From contig JAOAAM010000532.1 in assembly GCA_026418875.1 (NCBI GenBank), positions 1 to 6,424 of the forward strand: DNA of 6,424 nt, given 5' to 3'. The notes beneath the pieces were generated by a model. The model saw only the letters and a list, made by a program, of their open reading frames with translations. It did not search any database and had not been told where the DNA came from. Position numbers and translations under genes: made by a program. Every line of letters starts with the position of its first letter. Within the stretch, counting starts at the first letter, position 1. Positions 1-6,424 of this stretch are shown here, one piece after another. The stretch comes from Gemmataceae bacterium (lineage in GTDB: Bacteria > Planctomycetota > Planctomycetia > Gemmatales > Gemmataceae).

Positions 1-2
1 GC

Positions 3-134
3 CCGTCCGCCACCGAGGGCCGGTTCGTCATCGCCTCGCGATATGATGGCAAGGATTGGGAAATCGTCGTCGAACCGGATGAACTCTCGCAACAACTGCT
101 GGTCATCACGGCCTACGCCAAGGAGCAACCATGA
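3..134 (+). CDS. 3' end of a small hypothetical protein (possibly DUF4258-like)
   Basis: An open frame runs in from the left edge and stops at TGA 132-134, giving 43 C-terminal residues. The visible part reads as alternating beta-strand segments (RFVIASRYDG, DWEIVVEPDE, LLVITAYAKE). The ending with a V-[IV]-TAY strand resembles the C-terminus of DUF4258/RelE-like small proteins, which often sit directly before a DUF2283 gene, as this one does. The stop overlaps the next start as ATGA, so the two genes are probably translationally coupled. The start and any catalytic residues lie outside the window. The family call comes from the C-terminal pattern and the neighbour only; the reading frame itself is well supported by the overlap. 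Confidence 0.55.
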   Translation, partial: PSATEGRFVIASRYDGKDWEIVVEPDELSQQLLVITAYAKEQP

Positions 135-400
135 GCCAACCGTATTTGGAAGTGACCTATCGCAAGGGCCGACCACTGGCGGCGTATCTGTATCTGCCGC
201 GACAACCTGGTGACACGGTGGCTCACAGTGAGCCAATCGACGATGTGCTGGTGGTCGATCGTACTGCCGATGGCCGACCGATCGGCGTTGAGATTCTCGA
301 CCCCAAAGCCGTGACGGTGGAGCGGCTCAACGATTTGTTGCGCGGATTGCAACTCGCCGAGATCGAACGGGCGGAGTTGGCCCCGCTGCAAGTGGCGTGA
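131..400 (+). CDS. DUF2283 family small protein
   Basis: An 89-residue protein starting at ATG 131 behind AAGGAG (120-125), 5 nt upstream. Residues 20-60 fit the DUF2283 pattern: a strand with a YLYLP core, a turn, then DDVLVVDRTADGRPIGVEIL, matching the family's 'D-G-R-[IV]-[VI]-G-[IV]-E-I-L' signature. The last 25 residues are helical and hydrophilic. DUF2283 proteins are usually under 100 residues and are often found after a DUF4258 gene; a toxin-antitoxin-like role has been suspected for such pairs, but I know of no established biochemical function. It overlaps the upstream gene by ATGA and ends in TGA 398-400, 11 nt before the transposase start. Its placement in an RM operon suggests a passenger pair or accessory module. 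Confidence 0.75.
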   Translation: MSQPYLEVTYRKGRPLAAYLYLPRQPGDTVAHSEPIDDVLVVDRTADGRPIGVEILDPKAVTVERLNDLLRGLQLAEIERAELAPLQVA

Positions 401-405
401 GGAGG
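401..405 (+). promoter_or_regulatory. Ribosome binding site of the RAYT gene
   Basis: GGAGG lies 6 nt before GTG 412 and directly after the upstream stop. It supports GTG 412 rather than GTG 397 as the start of the transposase. Confidence 0.6.
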
Positions 406-411
406 GGAGTC

Positions 412-1251
412 GTGCCGGTTGTCAATTGCTGGTTGCTGACATGGACAACCTATGGCATGTGGCTGCCGGGGGATGAACGCGGTTTCGTTGGATCTCTACG
501 AGTGACGACGCCCCACGAGCCGACGACGCCCCACGAGCCGACGACGCCAGTCGTCGGGTCTTTGCTTCAAACACCCGTTGACTCGCGTCAACGGCTCGAC
601 GGCGATTCCCGAGCCGACGACGCCAGTCGTCGGGTGATTCACAACATCCCCGGCACGCCCTACGACCGCGACATCCCCGGCTTGCAACGCTACGCCCGGG
701 AACAAATGAAGGGCGACCCGGTCTGGCTCACCCGCGATCAAGCCGAAACATTTCTAGCTGAAGTTCGTCGCACGGCCGAGTTCCGCCGATGGTCGCTGCT
801 GGCCGCGGCGGTGATGGTTAACCATGTCCACCTGGTCGTCCGTGTGCCGGAGGATCTTCCTGGTGAACGATTGCTGCAGGAATTCAAAAGCTACGGCTCA
901 CGGGCACTGAATCAGCGGTTTGGGAAGCCGAAGTCTGGGACGTGGTGGACAAAGTCGGGATCGACACGATTGTTGCCGAGCGAACGAGCCGTGATGGCGG
1001 CGATTGAGTATGTGCGGAATCAGCAGCGGCCGTTGACGGTTTGGATTGCTGGAAAACAAAGCAAAAACCCATCGACTGGCGTCGATGGCTCGAAACAAAC
1101 TGATGACGATCGTCGCGCCGATGACGCCGAACGAGCCGACGACGCTATTCGAGCCGACGACGCTATTCGAGCCGACGACGCTATTCGAGCCGACGACGCC
1201 AGTCGTCGGGTTCCAGCGCCCGGCCGCAAGACGAAAGGCGGTGGGGGATGA
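412..1251 (+). CDS. REP-associated tyrosine transposase (RAYT, Y1 HUH family), invaded by REP-like palindromes
   Basis: A 279-residue single-strand-DNA transposase-like protein. I chose GTG 412 because GGAGG (401-405) sits 6 nt upstream; an in-frame GTG at 397 overlaps the previous stop and would add five residues. The N-terminus (NCWLLTWTTYGMWLPGDERG) is the typical strand-loop opening of this family. The HUH metal motif is NHVHLVV with H138 and H140; the candidate nucleophile is Y200 in EYVRNQQRPL, 60 residues later. RAYTs are related to IS200/IS605 TnpA and act on REP palindromes. Two segments do not look like family sequence. Residues about 32-75 contain TTPHEP repeats and three palindromes. 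The tail from about residue 219 encodes RADDAI repeats and two palindromes. The catalytic core between them is intact. It ends in an ATGA overlap with hsdS. RAYTs are normally single-copy domesticated genes; activity here is unproven. Confidence 0.85.
   Translation: MPVVNCWLLTWTTYGMWLPGDERGFVGSLRVTTPHEPTTPHEPTTPVVGSLLQTPVDSRQRLDGDSRADDASRRVIHNIPGTPYDRDIPGLQRYAREQMKGDPVWLTRDQAETFLAEVRRTAEFRRWSLLAAAVMVNHVHLVVRVPEDLPGERLLQEFKSYGSRALNQRFGKPKSGTWWTKSGSTRLLPSERAVMAAIEYVRNQQRPLTVWIAGKQSKNPSTGVDGSKQTDDDRRADDAERADDAIRADDAIRADDAIRADDASRRVPAPGRKTKGGGG
504..539 (+). repeat. Tandem array of two identical 18-nt units leading into a palindrome
   Basis: Two exact copies of GACGACGCCCCACGAGCC (504-521, 522-539) run directly into palindrome 1. 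Each unit contains one arm and one flank of the palindrome (GAGCC followed by GACGAC) plus a 5-nt filler CCCCA. The unit length is a multiple of three and encodes TTPHEP repeats in the RAYT protein. It looks like local duplication of a palindrome half. Confidence 0.85.
534..559 (-). repeat. REP-like palindrome 1 (in RAYT gene)
   Basis: A 26-nt element. On the + strand it has left flank CGAGCC, arm GACGAC, loop GCCA, arm GTCGTC, right flank GGGT. Including CC/GG it forms an 8-bp stem (538-545 with 550-557). Strand '-' denotes the orientation whose own 5' end is ACCC. It is read in the frame giving EPTTPVVG. It is followed, 13 nt later, by palindrome 2 in the opposite orientation. Confidence 0.85.
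573..598 (+). repeat. REP-like palindrome 2 (in RAYT gene, covarying stem)
   Basis: Flank ACCC, arm GTTGAC, loop TCGC, arm GTCAAC, flank GGCTCG. Relative to the common version, the outer three base pairs of the arm changed from GAC/GTC to GTT/AAC, with both arms changed in a compensatory way. The loop-proximal GAC/GTC and the flanks are kept. It forms a convergent pair with palindrome 1. Confidence 0.85.
610..635 (-). repeat. REP-like palindrome 3 (in RAYT gene)
   Basis: Identical in sequence and orientation to palindrome 1: flank CGAGCC, arms GACGAC/GTCGTC, loop GCCA, flank GGGT. It begins 11 nt after palindrome 2 and is read in a different frame from palindrome 1 relative to the element, giving RADDASRRV. 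The normal RAYT sequence (VIHNIPGTPYD) resumes immediately after it. Confidence 0.85.
1067..1092 (+). repeat. REP-like palindrome 4 (in RAYT 3' region, covarying stem)
   Basis: Flank ACCC, arm ATCGAC, loop TGGC, arm GTCGAT, flank GGCTCG. The outer three base pairs are ATC/GAT, again changed on both arms. It marks the point where the conserved RAYT core ends and the repetitive tail begins, and encodes NPSTGVDGS. Confidence 0.85.
1102..1191 (+). repeat. Tandem array of five 18-nt units derived from a palindrome arm
   Basis: Three exact copies of GACGACGCTATTCGAGCC (1138-1155, 1156-1173, 1174-1191) are preceded by two diverged units (1102-1119, 1120-1137) and lead straight into palindrome 5. 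Each unit contains GAGCC plus the GACGAC arm with filler CTATT. The units encode RADDAI repeats in the RAYT C-terminus. The exact identity of the last three suggests recent expansion; the 5' units are older or eroded. Confidence 0.85.
1186..1211 (-). repeat. REP-like palindrome 5 (end of RAYT gene)
   Basis: Same sequence as palindromes 1 and 3. It terminates the 18-nt array, with its left flank shared with the last unit. Read as RADDASRRV, 40 nt before the RAYT stop codon. Confidence 0.85.
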
Positions 1252-2693
1252 GCAACGAGCGTCCGAGCCGACGACGCCAGTCGTCGGGTCCCAACGCAAG
1301 GCAGGCCATGACCGATACGATTCTGGGCAAGTGGCGAAAGACCATGCTCGACCAACTTGGTCAAATCGTGACAGGGAAAACCCCACCTTCGAACTGCAAG
1401 CGCTGTTTTGGGGGTACTATTCCATTTGTAACGCCCACTGATTTTGACGGACGAAGGATCATTGATACGACTAGTCGCTATCTCTCTGAGTACGGTGCCA
1501 ACGTAGTCGGATGCCTTATTCCAGCGGGATCTGTAATGGTTTCTTGCATTGGCTCTGATATGGGGAAAGCGGCTATCGCAGGACATGACTGCGTGACGAA
1601 CCAACAGATCAACAGTATTATAGTCGCTGGGTCAGTTGACCCGGCGTTTGTCTATTACAATCTTAGCAATCGGAAGGCCGAGATTCGACATGCCGCGGGC
1701 GGTTCAGCTCAGCCAATTCTGAACAAGTCCGCATTTGGCAGACTTGAGATACACCTCCCTTCTCTGCCTGAACAGCAGGCCATCGCGTGCATTCTCGGGG
1801 CGCTCGACGACAAGATCGAGTTGAACCGGCGGCGCTGCAAAACGCTGGAGGCGATGGCGCGGGCGATCTTCCAGAGCTGGTTCGTCGATTTCGACCCGGT
1901 GCATGCGAACGCACGACGACGCGATATTACGAGCCGACGACGCGAGTCGTCGGGTGAAACCGAACAGAACCCGCGGACTGGCGTCCGCGGCTCGAAAGCG
2001 GATACTGACGATGTCAGCGCGTTTTGTCTCAAGCCCGAACTCGCCGCCCTCTTCCCCGACCGCTTCGAGGACCCCCCCCTCGGCCCCATCCCCGCCGGCT
2101 GGCGAGTGGGGACGCTGGCCGAAGTGGCCGACAACCCGCGTCGGGGCATCAACGCGGATGAGATCAAACTAGGGACGCCTTACATTGCCTTAGAGCACAT
2201 GCCCCGGAAGAGTATCACCCTTGCCGATTGGTCAACAGCGGATGCCATCGAGAGCAACAAGTTCGAGTTCCGTAGAGGCGAGATTCTTTTCGGCAAGCTG
2301 CGGCCGTATTTCCACAAAGTCGGCGTGGCCCCTGTGGATGGCGTTTGCTCAACTGATATTCTCGTTATCGTGCCTAAACAGCCGGAATGGTTCGGCTTCT
2401 GCGTGGGGCACTTCTCAAGCGATGCCATCATTCAGCACGCCGACCGTGCCTCGACCGGAACCAAGATGCCCCGCACGAATTGGAATGACCTCGCCCGTTT
2501 TGAAGTCGTTATTCCACGGCGTGAAGTAGCTGAGTTGTTCTCCAAACAATTCAAGCCGATGATAGACCGGCTTCATCAGGGTATCCAAGAATCCCGCACC
2601 CTCGCCGCCCTCCGCGATGCGCTGTTACCGAAGCTGATCAGCGGGGAGTTGCGGGTGCCGGACGCCGAGCGGATCGTCGGGAGGGCGACGTAG
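1248..2693 (+). CDS. hsdS: Type I restriction enzyme specificity subunit HsdS
   Basis: 481 residues with the two-repeat layout of HsdS, which chooses the DNA target for methylation and cleavage. TRD1 spans about residues 33-172 and includes TGKTPPSN and FVTPTDFDG. The first conserved helix follows (LPEQQAIACILGALDDKIELNRR, then SWFVDFDPVHA, 174-220). TRD2 spans about 284-424, and the second conserved helix ends TLAALRDALLPKLISGELRV (451-470). ATG 1248 overlaps the RAYT stop and has AAAGG nine bases upstream. However, residues 6-14 are encoded by a REP-like palindrome and recognisable homology begins near M21 (ATG 1308, with AAGG six bases upstream), so 1308 may be the ancestral start. Residues 228-250, in the linker between the two halves, are encoded by two more palindromes. 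A C8 tract lies at 2072-2079. The TRDs are visibly lower in GC (about 47-52% in sampled lines) than downstream hsdR (about 65% in a sampled line), consistent with TRD exchange. Confidence 0.93.
   Translation: MSNERPSRRRQSSGPNARQAMTDTILGKWRKTMLDQLGQIVTGKTPPSNCKRCFGGTIPFVTPTDFDGRRIIDTTSRYLSEYGANVVGCLIPAGSVMVSCIGSDMGKAAIAGHDCVTNQQINSIIVAGSVDPAFVYYNLSNRKAEIRHAAGGSAQPILNKSAFGRLEIHLPSLPEQQAIACILGALDDKIELNRRRCKTLEAMARAIFQSWFVDFDPVHANARRRDITSRRRESSGETEQNPRTGVRGSKADTDDVSAFCLKPELAALFPDRFEDPPLGPIPAGWRVGTLAEVADNPRRGINADEIKLGTPYIALEHMPRKSITLADWSTADAIESNKFEFRRGEILFGKLRPYFHKVGVAPVDGVCSTDILVIVPKQPEWFGFCVGHFSSDAIIQHADRASTGTKMPRTNWNDLARFEVVIPRREVAELFSKQFKPMIDRLHQGIQESRTLAALRDALLPKLISGELRVPDAERIVGRAT
1264..1289 (-). 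repeat. REP-like palindrome 6 (5' end of hsdS)
   Basis: Same sequence as palindromes 1, 3 and 5, but in the third frame (SRRRQSSG). It lies between ATG 1248 and ATG 1308. If hsdS starts at 1308 the hairpin sits in the leader 18 nt before the start; if at 1248 it encodes N-terminal residues 6-14. Confidence 0.85.
1930..1955 (-). repeat. REP-like palindrome 7 (hsdS inter-TRD linker)
   Basis: Flank CGAGCC, arms GACGAC/GTCGTC, loop GCGA instead of GCCA, flank GGGT. It is read as TSRRRESSG and lies just after the conserved WFVDFDPVHA segment of HsdS. It forms a convergent pair with palindrome 8 across a 13-nt spacer (1956-1968). Confidence 0.85.
1969..1994 (+). repeat. REP-like palindrome 8 (hsdS inter-TRD linker, covarying stem)
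   Basis: Flank ACCC, arm GCGGAC, loop TGGC, arm GTCCGC, flank GGCTCG. The outer three base pairs are GCG/CGC, compensated on both arms. It encodes NPRTGVRGSK, the same reading phase as palindrome 4 (NPSTGVDGSK). Confidence 0.85.
2072..2079 (+). repeat. C8 homopolymer in hsdS
   Basis: Eight consecutive C in the hsdS frame, encoding the PP of EDPPLGPIP just before TRD2. Such tracts can slip during replication; a one-base change would stop or scramble HsdS before its second recognition domain. Eight bases in a GC-rich genome may be ordinary. Confidence 0.9.
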
Positions 2694-2694
2694 G

Positions 2695-3612
2695 ATGTTC
2701 CCGACCGTCTCCGTTGATCCGGCCAAGGCCGAATCGCCCGAGCAACTCGGTACCAAGCGGAAGTACTGGTTCACCGATGAGCAGAACCGCCGCGTCTTGT
2801 TCAAGGCCGAGCAACGCGGCACCGGCGAGGACTGGGCGGAGAAGCTGGCCTGCGAACTGGCTGGGTTGCTCGGTTTGCCGCACGTCCACTACGACCTGGC
2901 CGAGGAACAAGGCACCGGCACGCCGGGCGTGATCTGTGAAAGCTGCGTGCCATCGGGCTGGTCGCTGGTGATGGGGAACGAACTACTGCTGGGGCGTGAC
3001 CCGGCGTACCCAGCGGATGATGGGCGGAAGTACAAGGTGCGAGAGCACACGGTCGAAGCGGTCGCGGAGGCGGTGGGCAAGCTCCAGCTGCCGCCGCAGC
3101 CGTGGCGGGCGGTGTTGCCGGCGGGCATCACGTCGGCGTTGGACGTGTTCTTGGGATACGTGCTGCTGGATGCGTGGGTGGCGAATCAGGATCGACACCA
3201 CCAGAACTGGGCGGCCCTGTTCGACGGCTCGAACCGTTATCTGTGCCCGACGTTCGATCACGGGGCATCGCTGGCCCGGAACCTCAGCGACACCGAACGG
3301 CACGAGCGGCTGACCACGCGCGATGCGAACCGACAGATGGCGGCGTTTGTCCGCAAGGCATTGTCAGCGTTCTATGGCACGGCGACGGATACCAGGCCGC
3401 TGGGCACCTTCGAGGCGTGGCGAGCGTTCGCGGCCTTGTCGCGCTCGGCAGAAAAAACGTGGCTGGAACGGCTAGGGGCAATCAGCGAGGATGATGTAGC
3501 TCGACTGGTGGGTGAGGTGCCCGACAAGCGGATGTCGTCGGTGTGCCGAGAGTTCACGTCCAAGCTGCTACACGAGAACAAAAACCGGCTGTTAGCAGGA
3601 GAGGGAACATGA
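2695..3612 (+). CDS. HipA/HipT-like serine/threonine kinase (C-terminal HipA fold only)
   Basis: 305 residues, close to short HipT-type kinases and shorter than HipA (about 440), because the HipA N-subdomain is absent. Visible kinase features: a possible nucleotide loop at 18-25 (LGTKRKYW), the ATP-binding lysine candidate K37 in VLFKAEQ, and the catalytic loop WVANQDRHHQNW with D166, H168 and N171, which matches the HipA 'N-x-D-R-H-x-x-N' signature. The metal-binding segment is PTFDHGASL with D188. Translation starts one base after the hsdS stop; GGAGG (2680-2684) lies ten bases upstream, inside the end of hsdS. It ends in an ATGA overlap with the HIRAN gene, whose N-terminal half looks like the missing HipA subdomain. 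HipA-family kinases phosphorylate proteins such as aminoacyl-tRNA synthetases; the target here is unknown. No HipB-like DNA-binding antitoxin gene is seen in the window. Confidence 0.85.
   Translation: MFPTVSVDPAKAESPEQLGTKRKYWFTDEQNRRVLFKAEQRGTGEDWAEKLACELAGLLGLPHVHYDLAEEQGTGTPGVICESCVPSGWSLVMGNELLLGRDPAYPADDGRKYKVREHTVEAVAEAVGKLQLPPQPWRAVLPAGITSALDVFLGYVLLDAWVANQDRHHQNWAALFDGSNRYLCPTFDHGASLARNLSDTERHERLTTRDANRQMAAFVRKALSAFYGTATDTRPLGTFEAWRAFAALSRSAEKTWLERLGAISEDDVARLVGEVPDKRMSSVCREFTSKLLHENKNRLLAGEGT
3597..3601 (+). promoter_or_regulatory. Ribosome binding site of the HIRAN gene
   Basis: AGGAG lies 7 nt before ATG 3609 and inside the end of the kinase gene. It decides the start against the longer in-frame ATG at 3543. 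Confidence 0.7.
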
Positions 3613-4384
3613 ATCAAGCGGTCTATGTGGCGTGGCGTTCCGGTGGAGACAGCATCGGGAACTGGGGGCCGGTCGGCAAGCTGGAGCGCATCGACGCCGG
3701 CTACCGCTTTGTTTACACGCAAGGGGCCCGGAAGCTGGAAGGCTTTCAGCCGTTCCAAGGCATGGAGAATCTGGAAGCGGTCTACGAGTCGGCGGAACTG
3801 TTCCCGCTATTCGCCAACCGGCTATTGGCCCCATCGCGGCCGGAGTATCAATCATATCTGGAGTGGGGCGGTTTCAACCCGGACAACCCGCCCGACCCGA
3901 TTGCCCTCTTGAGCATCACCGAAGGCCGCCGAACGACGGACTATATCGAGGTATTCCCGTGTCCGATCCCTGACAGTGAAGGTTGCTTTATTACAAAGTT
4001 TTTTCTTCATGGAATCCGTTGGATGGCACCCACGGCTTTGCAGCGTATCTCTCACCTCCAAAGGGGTGAGACACTTTCATTAATGCTCGACATCATGAAT
4101 TCCTTCGATCGCCATGCGGTGGCTGTCAGGACATCAGAGATTCAAGGCCGTATTCTTCTCGGATACGTACCTCGCTATCTGGCATATGACATTTGCAAAT
4201 TATGCGTGGAGTGTAATCCAGATTTTATTCAAGTCACCGTCGAGCGGGTCAACCAGAACGCCCCGCTACAGTTCCGGCTGCTGTGCCGATTGCGGGCGTG
4301 CTGGCCGGATCATTTCGTCCCCTGCACGAGCGAGTTGTACCAGCCCATTCCTGAAGCGGCGTTGTGCGAACTGGAGCGGCCATC

Positions 4385-4388
<4 letters not shown>
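3609..4388 (+). CDS. HIRAN-domain protein with HipA N-subdomain-like N-terminus
   Basis: 259 residues from ATG 3609, chosen over an upstream in-frame ATG (3543) because AGGAG at 3597-3601 lies seven bases before it and ATGA overlaps the kinase stop. Residues about 1-118 resemble the HipA N-subdomain: YVAWR start, [16 protein letters not shown], then [18 protein letters not shown] and [16 protein letters not shown]. Residues about 129-195 form a HIRAN domain: [18 protein letters not shown], the FDRHAVAV signature (family: N-x-[FY]-D-x-x-A-[IVL]-x-V), then [18 protein letters not shown] domains bind DNA ends or single-stranded DNA in eukaryotic HLTF; in bacteria they occur alone or near kinases and restriction genes. 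The split between this gene and the kinase recalls HipS/HipT, where the small subunit neutralises the kinase. An antitoxin or DNA-sensing role is inference. The HIRAN half is markedly AT-richer than the first half. Confidence 0.8.

Positions 4389-6424
<2,036 letters not shown>

Noticed and set aside
1102..1211. CRISPR-like array
   Set aside because: The units are directly adjacent 18-mers with no unique spacers of normal length, they are translated, and no cas gene is present.
1046..1441. A separate + strand gene rich in EPTTLFEP repeats
   Set aside because: It is the 18-nt array read in another frame and continues out of frame into hsdS; it has no ribosome binding site of note or conserved domain.
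898..1604. Long antisense reading frames over the end of the RAYT gene and the start of hsdS
   Set aside because: They run through the palindromes and 18-nt arrays, which are free of stops in all frames, and otherwise lie opposite clearly conserved RAYT and HsdS sequence. No family features are visible in them.
534..1994. Rho-independent terminators
   Set aside because: The hairpins are not followed by T-runs and lie inside reading frames that continue through them.
1248..2693. Invertible hsdS locus (recombinase-driven TRD shuffling)
   Set aside because: Only one hsdS is present, there is no site-specific recombinase gene in the window, and the inverted palindromes are too short and too symmetrical to serve as classic inversion sites.
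3543..3608. Longer start for the HIRAN protein at ATG 3543
   Set aside because: The extra 22 residues overlap conserved kinase coding sequence in another frame, have no family resemblance, and a strong AGGAG precedes ATG 3609.

Overview
The window is a GC-rich, gene-dense stretch with every gene on the + strand. It looks like the middle and end of a type I restriction-modification (RM) operon from an environmental bacterium. A planctomycete is my best guess, because the REP-associated transposase, the DUF2283 protein, the HIRAN protein and the abundant intragenic palindromes resemble what I know from that phylum. This is an inference and was not tested by any search.

Layout: the 3' end of a small unrecognised gene that may be DUF4258-like (3-134); a DUF2283-like gene (131-400); a REP-associated tyrosine transposase, RAYT (412-1251); hsdS, the type I specificity subunit (1248-2693); a short HipA/HipT-like kinase (2695-3612); a HIRAN-domain protein whose N-terminal half resembles the HipA N-subdomain (3609-4388); and hsdR, the type I restriction/translocase subunit, open at the right edge (4385-6424). 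Consecutive genes overlap by ATGA or are separated by at most 11 bases, so they were probably co-transcribed from a promoter left of the window. No hsdM is present; a complete system would need it outside the window. There is no gene-free stretch of 300 bases and no recognisable promoter, terminator, tRNA or rRNA.

The most striking signal is a family of eight 26-nt palindromes inside the coding sequence: five in the RAYT gene and three in hsdS. They share flanks (ACCC on one side, GGCTCG on the other), a loop TGGC or TCGC (or its complement) and three loop-proximal base pairs. The next three base pairs differ between copies, with compensatory changes on both arms. The commonest version has no stop codon in any of its six reading frames, and all three forward frames are used here. 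Two copies form a convergent pair with a 13-nt spacer, and this geometry occurs once in the RAYT gene and once in hsdS, exactly in the linker between the two DNA-recognition halves. The RAYT gene also carries two tandem arrays of 18-nt units derived from one arm of the palindrome.

How the genes may work together: HsdS and HsdR, with an unseen HsdM, would form a type I RM enzyme. The kinase and the HipN-HIRAN protein are embedded between hsdS and hsdR, suggesting a split HipA-type toxin-antitoxin or regulatory pair tied to the RM system. The RAYT and its REP-like palindromes appear to have invaded the operon and diversified the coding sequences without breaking them.
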